Shown piece by piece: positions 1 to 8,589 of a DNA stretch of 64,000 nt; position 1 is the stretch's first letter; the number at the start of each line of letters is the position of its first letter. The stretch spans positions 1-64,000 of the forward strand of contig NZ_JAGEKR010000018.1 of NCBI RefSeq assembly GCF_017565405.1, written 5' to 3'. The notes beneath the pieces are model-generated. The model was not told the origin of the DNA and searched no databases. It worked only from the letters and a program-made list of their open reading frames with translations. A program made the position numbers and the translations under genes. This stretch comes from Allobranchiibius sp. CTAmp26. GTDB taxonomy: Bacteria; Actinomycetota; Actinomycetes; Actinomycetales; Dermatophilaceae.

Positions 1-24
1 GCGCGCGCTCTATAGAGCGCGCGC
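1..24. terminator. perfect 24-bp palindrome, terminator-like hairpin
   Basis: The first 24 bases form a perfect palindrome: two 10-base GC-rich arms around a TATA loop. It lies 4 bp past the stop codon of the aldo/keto reductase on the minus strand, so an intrinsic terminator is the likely role. There is no clear T-tract. It may also serve a convergent gene outside the window. Confidence 0.55.
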
Positions 25-28
25 CTTC

Positions 29-871
29 CTACATCTCCTCGTGCGTCTCCGGGTCGCCGCCGAAGAGACGCCCGTCCGGCCGGCCGAGGGCGGTGATCGC
101 GGCCATCTCGGCGTCGCTCAACTCGAAGCCGAAGACGTCCAGGTTGGCCCGCTGACGCTTCGGCGTCGCCGACTTGGGGATCGGCAGGCTGCCGAGCTGG
201 TAGTGCCAGCGCATGATCACCTGGCCGGGTGACACGTCGTACGCCCGCGCGGGCGCGGCGACCGCGTCCTCGGTGAACGGCGCCTGCCGCTTGCCCATCG
301 GGCTCCAGGCCTCGGTGCGGATGCCGAGCTCGGCGTGCACCGCGCGCATCTGCTCCTGCGGGAAGTACGGGTGCAGCTCGATCTGGTTGACGGCGGGGGT
401 GACACCGGAGTCGTCGATGATTGCGCGCAGGAATTCCGGCGTGAAGTTGGAGACGCCGATCGATTTCACCAACCCCTCCTCGCGCGCGTCGACCAGCGCG
501 CGCCACGCCTCGCGGAACTTCCCGACGCTCGGGTTCGGCCAGTGGATCAGGTGCAGATCGATGTAGTCGACGCCGAGCGTCTGCAGTGACGTGCGGATCG
601 AGGTGCGCGCATCGTCGTACCCGTGGTGGCGGCCGGGGATCTTGGTGGTGACCTGCAGCTGCTCGCGCGGGAGCCCGCTGCGCCGCATCGCCTCGCCGAC
701 CTCGGCCTCGTTCTCGTAGTTGACTGCGGTGTCGAGCAGCCGGTAGCCCGCCTCGATCGCGCTGACCATGGCGGTGGTGCCGTCTTCGCCCTTCAGCGGG
801 TAGGAGCCGAAACCGATTGCGGGGACCATGTTCTCGTCGTTCAGGGTGTATGCCGGGATGTCACTGACCAT
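29..871 (-). CDS. aldo/keto reductase, AKR family
   Basis: NAD(P)H-dependent reductase of aldehydes or ketones with a TIM-barrel fold of about 280 residues, the usual family length. The catalytic tetrad is visible as D47 and Y52 in DTAVNYE, K77 in TTKIPG and H110 in HLIHWP. Later family marks are GVSNF, NQIELHP and the cofactor-loop IPKSA. I chose the ATG at 871; a GTG at 880 is equally in frame and neither has a strong ribosome binding site. It is the last gene of a leftward run after a GT2 gene and ends at a strong palindrome. Its substrate cannot be read from sequence, and a link to glycan synthesis is only positional. Confidence 0.88.
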   Translation of the reverse strand: MVSDIPAYTLNDENMVPAIGFGSYPLKGEDGTTAMVSAIEAGYRLLDTAVNYENEAEVGEAMRRSGLPREQLQVTTKIPGRHHGYDDARTSIRTSLQTLGVDYIDLHLIHWPNPSVGKFREAWRALVDAREEGLVKSIGVSNFTPEFLRAIIDDSGVTPAVNQIELHPYFPQEQMRAVHAELGIRTEAWSPMGKRQAPFTEDAVAAPARAYDVSPGQVIMRWHYQLGSLPIPKSATPKRQRANLDVFGFELSDAEMAAITALGRPDGRLFGGDPETHEEM

Positions 872-895
872 GCACCGCACGCTACTCGTGACGTT

Positions 896-1813
896 TCAGC
901 GCCTCGCGGCAGCACCGGATCCCTCTACGAGTAGTGCTACCAGCTTGTGCCCCACGGACGGTGGCACTCGCGGGAGCAGCCCGTCGACGCCGCGTCCGAC
1001 CGCCCGCACCGCCCGGTCCGATCGCAGGACACCCCCTGTCGCCCGCACCGCGACGTTCCACGGTGAGTTCATCGCCAGCCGATCGGCGCCCAGCGCATCC
1101 CGTCCGTGCTTGGCCTCGAACACCCGGCGGGAGGCGCCGGAGTGGTACGCCCGCTCCGCTCGCTCGGTCGCGCTGGTGGCCGGATTGTGGTGCGGCGCCT
1201 TGAGATCACGGGGCACGAGCACGGGGATGCCGAGCAGGTGCAGTCGGTATCCCCAGTCGATGTCCTCCCACCCGTAGACCCGGAACGCGTCGTCGTACGG
1301 CCCGACCCGGTCCCAGGTCTCGTCGGTGACCGAGACGTTGGCCGACCAGCGCCGCCAGCCCTCCTCCGCTGACAGCGCGTAGCTGCTCTCGCGCACGAGG
1401 TGGTCGTTGGCGTTCCCGTACGCGCGTACGTAGGCGTTGTCGGGGAAGACCTCGGGGCACATGCCGACGATGCCCACCGGCTCCGGTCCGGCGTGGTGCG
1501 CGACGTGCCTCGCCACGAACTCCGGGGCGGGCGCGAGGTCGTCGTCGCACCGGATCAGCACCCTGCCCTGCGCTGCCGCGCGACCGGCGTTCAGGGCTGC
1601 CGATCGGCCTTGGTTCTCCTGGAAGACCACGGTTCGCACCGGGATTCGGGTCGACCAGGCCTGCACGACGGTGGCAGAGTCGTCGACCTCGCCGTCCAGC
1701 ACGACGACGCATTCGTACGCCGTGCCGACCTGCTCCTCCAGCGCCGCGAACAGCCGCGGCAGACGCTCGGCACCGCCCAGGGTGGGGACGATGACGGTGG
1801 CGTCGAGCGACAT
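896..1813 (-). CDS. glycosyltransferase family 2
   Basis: GT-A fold transferase of about 305 residues, expected to add a sugar from a nucleotide donor on the cytoplasmic face. The N-terminus has the GT2 start ATVIVPTLGG. The metal-binding acidic cluster is IRCDDDLAP near residue 97, and the acceptor/catalytic motif is GWEDIDWGYR near residue 198. The ATG at 1813 puts the first beta strand at the N-terminus; an upstream in-frame extension adds a basic stretch with no domain. It lies downstream of a GT32-like gene, separated from it by a large palindrome. Donor and acceptor are unknown. Confidence 0.88.
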   Translation of the reverse strand: MSLDATVIVPTLGGAERLPRLFAALEEQVGTAYECVVVLDGEVDDSATVVQAWSTRIPVRTVVFQENQGRSAALNAGRAAAQGRVLIRCDDDLAPAPEFVARHVAHHAGPEPVGIVGMCPEVFPDNAYVRAYGNANDHLVRESSYALSAEEGWRRWSANVSVTDETWDRVGPYDDAFRVYGWEDIDWGYRLHLLGIPVLVPRDLKAPHHNPATSATERAERAYHSGASRRVFEAKHGRDALGADRLAMNSPWNVAVRATGGVLRSDRAVRAVGRGVDGLLPRVPPSVGHKLVALLVEGSGAAARR

Positions 1814-1863
1814 GGCCTGCAGGCTACCCACCCGCCGTCGCCCCGAGTGGCGTAGGAACTCCT

Positions 1864-1913
1864 CGAGTGGCATACCTACAAGTGCGCCACTCGAAAGATA
1901 GGTATGCCACTCG
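1864..1913. repeat. dispersed palindromic element, copy 1
   Basis: Arms of 15 bp (1864-1878 and 1899-1913, core GAGTGGCATACCTA) are perfectly complementary around a 20-base spacer that has its own small AGTG/CACT hairpin. A half copy of the arm start (CGAGTGGCGTAGG) precedes it near 1844. It lies just past the stop of the GT32-like gene at 1925. A second copy with the same arm core is at 47532-47599. A terminator or REP-like role is inferred. Confidence 0.75.
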
Positions 1914-1924
1914 GCGGAGGCGGG

Positions 1925-2797
1925 TCAGCGGTAGTCCACGAAGGCCGGCTGCATCCGTGCGTCCTGCAGGAATCGGCCGTGGTACTTCAGTTGCAGTGGC
2001 TGCCCGATGTCGGCCATCAGCTGCCCCCATCGCAGCGGGTAGCCCGGCGTCCGACCCCACGTGCCACCGGGGTGGGCCCGCAGCTGCTCGGCGGCCGCGT
2101 CCAGATCGCGCTCGAGCGCGGCGAGCCAGGAGGCGGTCACCGGCGTGTGCGAGCGGTAGATAAACGCGCTGTTGCCGATGAAGAGCGGGAAGTGGTGCTT
2201 GACAAGGCGCCCGTACGCGCCGGGCAGCTGCGCGCACAGCGACGACGACAGCTCGGGATAGCCCAGCGCCCAGCGCTCCGGGTGCGCTGCCAGCAGGTCG
2301 AAGCTGTCGGCCCAGCTGCGCGGGGTGGGTTTGATGTCGGAGTAGCCGCCGCCGTGGTGGTGCATCAGGTACGCGCGCAGGTAGTCCGAGCGGTGGTTGA
2401 GGGAGAGGAACCCGTACGCCGGGTGCAGCGGATGCCCCTCGACCAGCCACTGGTCCAGGTCGGTCGGGGTGACCAGCCGCACCCGCACGTCGGTGCCGAC
2501 GTGCCGGTCGCGCAGGCTCGCCAGCCCGCGTTCCCGGTTCTCGGTCAGCGGGTTGTCACCGGTCCACACGCACCAGATCACCCGCGGCAGCTCGCTGGGC
2601 CCGCCCTCCGCCGGGGGCGGCTCGGCCAGGAACGTGTGTGCGTGCTGGGCGGGGTCGTAGACGTACGGCCGGTTCGCGAAGTGCCGCCTCCACCGCGCGT
2701 CGTTGGCGCGGATGACCCGCTGCGACAACGGCAGACGTCTCCACACCACGAACGCCCGGTGCTTCACCTGCTGCGCTCCCCGACGCAGGGTTCTCAT
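1925..2797 (-). CDS. capsular-polysaccharide-type glycosyltransferase (GT32-like, DXD sugar-binding)
   Basis: 290 residues. The first 60 are basic. The core begins at PRVIWCVWTGDNP near residue 71, matching the PkIW.iW start of OCH1/GT32 and capsule-synthesis transferases. The hallmark helix and DXD region read RSDYLRAYLMHHHGGGYSD at about 136-154, with SDIK in the DXD position. The gene starts 9 bp after the stop of the methyltransferase, so the two are probably cotranscribed. A sugar-transfer role in the surface glycan is inferred from family and context. Donor and acceptor are unknown. Confidence 0.8.
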   Translation of the reverse strand: MRTLRRGAQQVKHRAFVVWRRLPLSQRVIRANDARWRRHFANRPYVYDPAQHAHTFLAEPPPAEGGPSELPRVIWCVWTGDNPLTENRERGLASLRDRHVGTDVRVRLVTPTDLDQWLVEGHPLHPAYGFLSLNHRSDYLRAYLMHHHGGGYSDIKPTPRSWADSFDLLAAHPERWALGYPELSSSLCAQLPGAYGRLVKHHFPLFIGNSAFIYRSHTPVTASWLAALERDLDAAAEQLRAHPGGTWGRTPGYPLRWGQLMADIGQPLQLKYHGRFLQDARMQPAFVDYR

Positions 2798-2806
2798 GGG
2801 CGTGCC

Positions 2807-3625
2807 TCAGGCCACGGCGCCCGTGCGGCCGCGCCGGGTGAAGCCGCGTACGGCGGTCACGGCGGCCGAGAACTGCGGGGCGAACCTGGGCGGCACCCAG
2901 GGCAACCACACCGGCTCAGCGGAGCCGTGCCCGCCGAAGACGCGCACCACGTCGTCGTCGCCGATCCGGTGCATCTCGTGCGCGAACTCCGAGTCGCGCA
3001 CCCAGGACAGCACCGCCTCGGTGTACGGCGCCGGGTCACCCCAGGTGGCGTACATCTTCACCTCGGACACGGCGATCGGCCGCAGGCCGGACTCCCGCGC
3101 CTCCCAGACGGCCGCGGAGACGCCCGGCGTGTGCGCCGAGCGGTAGTCGTCGAAGACCACGACGCCGTCGGGCCGCAGCAGGGTGCGCGCGGCCGCGATG
3201 TCCTTCACGACGTGCTCGTAGAGGTGCGAGGCGTCGATGTGCACGAAGCGGTGGGTGCCGTGCGCCGCGTGGTCGACGATCTTCTCGCTGTAGTCCTGCA
3301 CGATCACCGGTAGCTCGCCGTGCAGCGCGCGGTAGTTGGACTCGAACTGCGCCCGGGTCAGCTCCGGGTACTGGTCGGTGTTCTCCTCCAGGTTGCGCTC
3401 GTCACCCGCGGCGTCGCCGAAGAGGTCGATGACGGTGAAGGTCTCGCCCGGAGCCAGGTCGCCGCCGATCAATGTCGCGCTCTTGCCGAGGTAGACGCCC
3501 AGCTCGGCCAGGTCGCCCGGCCCGTCCTGTGCACTGCGGGCCAGATGCACACGGAAGAGCTCCATGTCCATGGGGAAGAACCACCCCGGCAGGTCATCGA
3601 CCTGAGCGTTCGTGACCGAAACCAT
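2807..3625 (-). CDS. class I SAM-dependent methyltransferase (TylF/Methyltransf_24-like)
   Basis: About 272 residues. SAM-binding motif I reads LAELGVYLGKSA, followed by acidic motif II FTVIDLFGD. A later strand reads FVHIDASHLYEHV, with VVFDDY after it, as in macrocin-O-methyltransferase-like enzymes. I prefer the ATG at 3625; upstream ATGs in the same frame add only a few residues without structure. It is the first gene of a leftward group and sits back to back with the ABC exporter, so a divergent promoter should lie between 3626 and 3768. It may methylate a sugar in the glycan, which is inferred from context. Confidence 0.82.
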   Translation of the reverse strand: MVSVTNAQVDDLPGWFFPMDMELFRVHLARSAQDGPGDLAELGVYLGKSATLIGGDLAPGETFTVIDLFGDAAGDERNLEENTDQYPELTRAQFESNYRALHGELPVIVQDYSEKIVDHAAHGTHRFVHIDASHLYEHVVKDIAAARTLLRPDGVVVFDDYRSAHTPGVSAAVWEARESGLRPIAVSEVKMYATWGDPAPYTEAVLSWVRDSEFAHEMHRIGDDDVVRVFGGHGSAEPVWLPWVPPRFAPQFSAAVTAVRGFTRRGRTGAVA

Positions 3626-3768
3626 GCGGCACATCGTAGGTGTCCGCGGCGGTGTGCCGGCGCTTGCAGGCACCCCGTCGTAACCCGCTGCCGGGACCGT
3701 GCACTGCGTACGATGTCGCCGGTGCGCACCCGCGCGCCCTGCCCCGTCCCGCCCCAGCGAAGGTCGCC

Positions 3769-5589
3769 GTGCTCGGAATCCCCAGGGACGTCATGGTGCT
3801 GTTCTCGCCGCGCACCAGGCTGAAGCTCGCGGCCGCCCTGGCCGGGTCCATCGTGCAGGCGTTCGCGGAGATCCTGGCGGTCGCCACGGTGCTTCCGCTG
3901 ATGGAGGTGCTGACCGGTACGACGCCGTCGTTCGGCCCGCTCGGGTCCGCCGCGGACGTCTTCGGCACCGACGACAAGAACACCGTGGCGATCTGGTTGG
4001 CGGTGGTGCTGCTGGTGACCTACGTCTGCAAGGGCGTCGCGGTGATCGCCTTCCGGTGGTGGGTGCTCGGCTTCGTCAACCTGCAGGAGGCCGAGACGTC
4101 GGAGTCGCTCTTCCGCTACTTCCTGCACGCCCCGTACTCCCTGCACCTGCAGCGCACGACCGCGGAGTTCCTGCGGATGAGCGGCGGCGCGGTCGGCGCG
4201 GTCTACAACGGCGTCGTCCTCGGCGTGATCAACGTGATCACCTCGGCCGTCACCATCGTGGCGATCCTGATCTCGCTGGTGGTGATCATGCCGGTGCCGG
4301 CGCTGATCATGCTGGCCTACTTCGCGGTGGCCGGCACGACGCTCTACCTGCTCACCCGCCGCTACGCCTCAGAGGCGGGCGCCCGCGCGCTCAACGCGTC
4401 CGAGGCGATGTTCCGGGTGTCGGTGGAGCCGCTCGCCTCGATCAAGGACATCAAGCTCAAGGACAACTCCGAGTACTTCCTCGGCCGATATCACCGGGTG
4501 CAGCGCGACGCCGCCGGCGCTAGTCGCACCTCGACGTTCCTCGGCGAACTGCCGCGCTACGTCCTGGAGATCGTCTTCATCGTCGGCATCGCGCTGATGA
4601 CCGTCGTCCTCTTCAGCCGCTCGGAGTCCTCGCGCGCGGTCAGCATGCTCGCGCTCTTCGCAGTCGCCGGTTTCCGGATCCTGCCCAGCATGACCGCCGC
4701 GCTGGCGTCCCTCTCCTCGATCCGGGTCGGCAGCATCGGACTGCAGTCGGTGATCACCGAGACGCACGACGCGCAGCGCATCACCACGCGCCACCAAACC
4801 CCTGCCACGGCGATGCCGTTCGAACACACACTGCGGCTGGACGACCTGCGCTTCACGTACGGCGGCACCGACAAGGAGGTGCTGCGCGGCGTCGACCTCG
4901 ACGTGACCGCCGGTACGTCGGTCGCGCTCGTCGGCGGCAGCGGCGCCGGCAAGTCCACCCTCGTCGACCTCATCCTCGGGCTGCACACCCCGACCGGCGG
5001 CGCGATCCTCGCCGACGGACAGGACATTGCGGGCGACGTACGGGGCTGGCAACGCAACCTGGCCGTCGTACCGCAGGAGGTCGTCCCGCTGGACGGCACC
5101 GTCGAGGAGAACGTGCTCTTCGGCGACGACCCCACGCCGGAGAACCTGGAGCGGGTACGCCGCGCGGTGCAGCAGGCGCAGCTCACGGACCTGCTCGCGG
5201 AGCTGCCCGGTGGCCTGCAGGCGCCGGTCGGCGAGTGGGGCGGCAAGCTGTCCGGCGGTCAGCGGCAGCGGCTCGGGATCGCCCGCGCGCTCTACAACGC
5301 GCCGAAACTGCTGGTGCTCGACGAGGCCACCTCGGCGCTGGACAACATCACGGAGCACAAGATCACCCAGACGATGCAGGCACTGCACGGGCAGATCACC
5401 ATCCTGATCGTGGCGCACCGGTTGAGCACGGTGCGCGGCTGCGACCAGATCGTCTTCCTCGAGGACGGCCAGGTCGCCTCGCGCGGCACGTTCGAGCAGG
5501 TGCGCGCCGACAACGCCCACTTCGCACGTCTGGTCGAGCTGGCCAACCTGGAGGCAAAGGTCGAGGACACCGGCGTCATCGTTCCGTAG
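3769..5589 (+). CDS. ABC transporter with fused membrane and ATPase domains (glycan/lipid-linked oligosaccharide flippase type)
   Basis: About 606 residues. The N-terminal half has six predicted membrane helices, and the C-terminal half is a full nucleotide-binding domain. Walker A is GGSGAGKST near residue 389, the signature is LSGGQRQR near 494, Walker B is LLVLDEATSALD and the switch is VAHRLST. A homodimeric exporter of the MsbA/PglK type fits. In this locus, flipping of a lipid-linked glycan is the best guess. Starts at GTG 3769 (GAAGG upstream) and ATG 3793 (AGGGA upstream) are both plausible. Its stop is one base away from the stop of the convergent GT11 gene, so no room exists for a terminator between them. 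Confidence 0.88.
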   Translation: MLGIPRDVMVLFSPRTRLKLAAALAGSIVQAFAEILAVATVLPLMEVLTGTTPSFGPLGSAADVFGTDDKNTVAIWLAVVLLVTYVCKGVAVIAFRWWVLGFVNLQEAETSESLFRYFLHAPYSLHLQRTTAEFLRMSGGAVGAVYNGVVLGVINVITSAVTIVAILISLVVIMPVPALIMLAYFAVAGTTLYLLTRRYASEAGARALNASEAMFRVSVEPLASIKDIKLKDNSEYFLGRYHRVQRDAAGASRTSTFLGELPRYVLEIVFIVGIALMTVVLFSRSESSRAVSMLALFAVAGFRILPSMTAALASLSSIRVGSIGLQSVITETHDAQRITTRHQTPATAMPFEHTLRLDDLRFTYGGTDKEVLRGVDLDVTAGTSVALVGGSGAGKSTLVDLILGLHTPTGGAILADGQDIAGDVRGWQRNLAVVPQEVVPLDGTVEENVLFGDDPTPENLERVRRAVQQAQLTDLLAELPGGLQAPVGEWGGKLSGGQRQRLGIARALYNAPKLLVLDEATSALDNITEHKITQTMQALHGQITILIVAHRLSTVRGCDQIVFLEDGQVASRGTFEQVRADNAHFARLVELANLEAKVEDTGVIVP

Positions 5590-5590
5590 C

Positions 5591-6406
5591 TCAGCCGTCC
5601 CACCCTCCGGGGATGTCCTCGATCACGGTCCACCGCGGGTCCAGTTGCCAGGCACGTCCGCCCCGAACCGCCCGACTGTGGAAGCGGGGTGCGATCACGG
5701 CAGAGTGATTGGAACGGTGCACGGCAGTGGACAAATACGCTCCCCAGTACGAGAAGGTCGAATTCGTGAGGATCAGTCTTTCGGCGCCCGCAAGCTGCTC
5801 CAGCGCTTGAATGGGTCCGCTCGCGGTGAGGACGCTCACTCTTTCCACCGCCAGAAGTTGCGGCGTCACTTTGATCTCACACCACTGCGGATCATCTGAT
5901 ACCAGGATCGCGTGTCTCACGGGTGCGAGTTCCCGCGCGACCTTCATCGCCTCCGCCAGGTACTCCCTCACATCGAAGGAGTAGTTCCCCCGGAAGGTGC
6001 CGTCGGAGTAATAGTCCCCACGCCGGACATTGACGACAACCGTGTCGTCGGGCACCGGCCTCGGATCGAGTCTCTTCAGCAAGATGTCCGTGCAGAACCG
6101 GTCGTTCTGGTCGGAAGTGAAGTCGTCGCCGTACGCCTGATGGAACCCCATGACTCGGCGGTCGAAGAAGCCGACATCGACCCGGTCGATGAGCGCCGGA
6201 TCCGATTCCGGCCATTCCGAGCGCCAGTGCGCCATCTCGGGTCTGACGAGGACACGCCAATCACGTCCGGCCGCCTGTTCGAGAATGGCCTTCTGCCACA
6301 GATAGAAGTGGTTACCCATTCCCAGGTTCGCCGGCGTCCACAGAACGGTGCGCTCTCCCCGTCGTACCTTCTCCAGCGAAGAGTGCGCAAGATGTCTTAC
6401 GTTCAC
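5591..6406 (-). CDS. GT11 family glycosyltransferase (alpha-1,2-fucosyltransferase type), paralog A
   Basis: About 271 residues. The GT11 hallmarks are the GDP-fucose-binding basic motif VNVRRGDYY in mid-protein and the C-terminal NSTFSYWGAYLS. It ends in LDPRWTVIEDIPGGW, which the second GT11 at 9333-10208 shares almost exactly (LDPRWSIVGDIPGGW), so the two are paralogs. The GTG at 6406 gives the usual length; its ribosome binding site is weak and a longer start at 6454 exists. The gene is divergent from the GT2 at 6590. GDP-L-fucose from Gmd/Fcl in the same locus is the expected donor. Confidence 0.82.
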   Translation of the reverse strand: MNVRHLAHSSLEKVRRGERTVLWTPANLGMGNHFYLWQKAILEQAAGRDWRVLVRPEMAHWRSEWPESDPALIDRVDVGFFDRRVMGFHQAYGDDFTSDQNDRFCTDILLKRLDPRPVPDDTVVVNVRRGDYYSDGTFRGNYSFDVREYLAEAMKVARELAPVRHAILVSDDPQWCEIKVTPQLLAVERVSVLTASGPIQALEQLAGAERLILTNSTFSYWGAYLSTAVHRSNHSAVIAPRFHSRAVRGGRAWQLDPRWTVIEDIPGGWDG

Positions 6407-6589
6407 TGCGCCACCGCAGGGAAGGCGTCCCCGACGCGCGCTCGGCAAGCGCATTCCAGCATCATGATTGGATTCCCCACCCCGGTAGTTGACGGTTCAA
6501 CGTCGGAGTGCATGGTCGCATCTTGATGATTGACCGGGGACTGGAATACGAAATTCTGCTGCGCCGCCACCCACTGCCATCATGTGTCC

Positions 6590-7417
6590 ATGAGCGACTC
6601 GGCGCCCTCGAACGCGGTCACGATCGTGACCGCCTGCTTCAACGACGGTGCCTACCTGCGCGAGTCGGTCAGATCCACGCTCGCCCAGACCCACCCGGAC
6701 CTCGAAGTGATCGTCGTCGACGACGGCTCCACCGATCACGCCACGCTGGGGGTGCTCGACGAGGTGGAGGCACTCGGCGTCAGGGTCATCCACCAGGAGA
6801 ACCAGGGCCTGCCCGGCGCTCGCAACACCGGCATCGCCGCCGCACGCGGCGCGTACATCCTGCCCGTCGACGCCGACGACATCGTGGAGCCCGAGTACGC
6901 CGCCCTCGCCGCGGCCGAGCTGGACGCGCGTCCCGAGCTGGGCATCGTCTACCCGCGCGCCGACCTGTTCGGCGCGATCACCGGGCCCTGGGAGCTGGGG
7001 CAGTTCGACGTCGGAATCATGTTGACCGGCAACCAGATTCCCGCCTGCTCGATGTTCCGCAAGGAGGACTGGGCTGCGGTCGGGGGATACCACCAGGTGC
7101 GCCTGGAGGATCACGACCTGTGGCTGTCCATCCTCGAACTGGGCCGCACGGCGTACCGGCTGGACCGGGTGCTCTACCACTACCGGCAGCGGTCGGACTC
7201 GATCACCGGAGCGATGGCCGAGGAGGACACGGTGCGCGCGCTGGCCGAGGTCATCCGCGCGCACCCGCAGTACTACCTGGACAACATCGAGCAGCTGATC
7301 CGGATCCGTCGCGCGCAGTGGAACACGCTGCAGCACTGGAAGCAGCGTTACGGCTTCATCGAGGACCGGCTCCACCAGGCCGCCCCACTGGCCAAACGGC
7401 TCCTGCGCCGTACGTGA
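6590..7417 (+). CDS. glycosyltransferase family 2
   Basis: 275 residues. The classical GT2 start VTIVTACFNDGAYL leads to VIVVDDGSTD and the metal-binding LPVDADD near residue 100. The late motif LEDHDLWLSI is the catalytic ED region. It closely resembles the GT2 at 21078-21941 in these motifs and in its C-terminal layout (both have YYLDNIE or FYLDHLE followed by a basic tail), so the two are paralogs at either end of the locus. I chose the ATG at 6590 because the fold begins just after it. It is convergent with the GT4 gene ending at 7512. Confidence 0.88.
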   Translation: MSDSAPSNAVTIVTACFNDGAYLRESVRSTLAQTHPDLEVIVVDDGSTDHATLGVLDEVEALGVRVIHQENQGLPGARNTGIAAARGAYILPVDADDIVEPEYAALAAAELDARPELGIVYPRADLFGAITGPWELGQFDVGIMLTGNQIPACSMFRKEDWAAVGGYHQVRLEDHDLWLSILELGRTAYRLDRVLYHYRQRSDSITGAMAEEDTVRALAEVIRAHPQYYLDNIEQLIRIRRAQWNTLQHWKQRYGFIEDRLHQAAPLAKRLLRRT

Positions 7418-7435
7418 GGGCGGCGGGTACACAGA

Positions 7436-7488
7436 AGGAGATCCGCGCTGATGCTGGCGTCGCAGGGACGTGTCGCACCGCATCTCCT
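7436..7488. terminator. weak inverted repeat between convergent genes
   Basis: AGGAGAT (7436-7442) and ATCTCCT (7482-7488) pair across 39 bases in the 94-bp gap between the convergent GT2 and GT4 genes. The stem is short and there is no T-tract. A bidirectional terminator is possible but weakly supported. Confidence 0.3.
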
Positions 7489-7511
7489 CCCCGTACATAC
7501 GCAGCACGGGT

Positions 7512-8588
7512 TCAGGCGGGCAGCAGGGCGCGATCGCGCAGGGCGGCGAGGATGTCGCGCCACATGATGTCGGCGGTGAAGCGGCCGGTCACGTTCGCCC
7601 GCGCGCCCGTGCCCACCCGTCGACGCAACGCCTCGTCGGCGAGGGCCTGCCGCAGTCGCGCTCGCAGGTCGGCGGGATCGTGCACATCGACCAGGAGTGC
7701 GTCCTGCCCATCCGTGAAGTACTCGCGCAACGGCGTCGAGCCGGTGACGACGACGCACGCGCCGGTCGCGCTCGCCTCGAGCGCCACGCTCTGCCCCGTC
7801 GGGTACGCGCGCTCGTGCGTCGGCACGACCACCACCTTTGCGCGGCGCAGCATGGCGGCGTACGCCCTGCTGTCGACGACGCCGTGCAGTCGCACGTTGT
7901 CCTGCGGGATGTTCGGGGGCAGGTAGCTCACGGGGCAGACGATGTCGACGACGAGGTCCGTGCCCCGCACCGCGTCGAAGAGCGTCGCGTAGTCGCGTCC
8001 GCCGTCCTGACCGACCGCCAGCAGGTCGATGTCCTGGGGCACGGCGGGATCCGGGGTGAAGTAGTCGGCGTCCGCGCAGAAGCCCACCGGCACCAGCTTG
8101 CGGTCGGGGATCCCGAGCTCGCGCAGGATCGGTGTCTGGTTGCGGCTCCAGTAGACGAACGCGTCGACGTGCGCGAAGCGGGACCGCAGCTGTGCGCGGG
8201 TCGCTTCGTCGGCGCCGCGGGCATCGTCGGCGAGCCAGCAGGTCAGCGCCACGAGCGGGGCACGTCGGTAGGGCGGCACGTGCGCGCGTCGCAGCGCGGA
8301 CATCACGATCGCCTCGCGCTCCAGAGAGGCGATCACCAGATTGGCGCGAGCCACCTTCGCTGCGCCCTTCACGGTGCGTGCCACAGGTACACCGAGTCGG
8401 TGCTCGACCACGTCGCGGACCTTCGTCGCCGCTGGCCGTTCACTCAACCGCACGCCGTCGACCCGGAAACCGTTCTGCTCCAACGCCTCTGCACCGTAGG
8501 GCAGAGCCGCTGGGCGATCACCCGCAGCATGCTCACGGCGCCAGCGGGCCAGGTCCGCTCCGCTCAGCAGCAGGGCGTTGCGCGCCAC
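7512..8588 (-). CDS. glycosyltransferase family 4 (GT-B)
   Basis: 358 residues with a GT-B fold. The N-domain holds NLVIASLEREAIVMSAL. The C-domain has IDLLAVGQDGGRDYATLFDAV and the donor-site stretch THERAYPTGQSVALEASATG, the E-x7-E-like region of GT4. The GTG start at 8588 lies one base after the upstream TGA (8590-8592), so translation is probably coupled. It is the last gene of the gmd–fcl operon. It probably adds one sugar of the repeat unit; the substrate is unknown. Confidence 0.82.
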   Translation of the reverse strand: MARNALLLSGADLARWRREHAAGDRPAALPYGAEALEQNGFRVDGVRLSERPAATKVRDVVEHRLGVPVARTVKGAAKVARANLVIASLEREAIVMSALRRAHVPPYRRAPLVALTCWLADDARGADEATRAQLRSRFAHVDAFVYWSRNQTPILRELGIPDRKLVPVGFCADADYFTPDPAVPQDIDLLAVGQDGGRDYATLFDAVRGTDLVVDIVCPVSYLPPNIPQDNVRLHGVVDSRAYAAMLRRAKVVVVPTHERAYPTGQSVALEASATGACVVVTGSTPLREYFTDGQDALLVDVHDPADLRARLRQALADEALRRRVGTGARANVTGRFTADIMWRDILAALRDRALLPA

Positions 8589-8589
8589 C

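Noticed and set aside
29-871. Aldo/keto reductase as part of the glycan pathway
   Set aside because: Only position supports it. AKRs of this type act on many small carbonyls, so it is annotated without a pathway.
1937-3313. Long plus-strand frames opposite the GT32-like and methyltransferase genes
   Set aside because: They are antisense shadows in high-GC DNA with Arg/Gly/His-rich translations and no motifs, while the minus-strand genes have clear family signatures.
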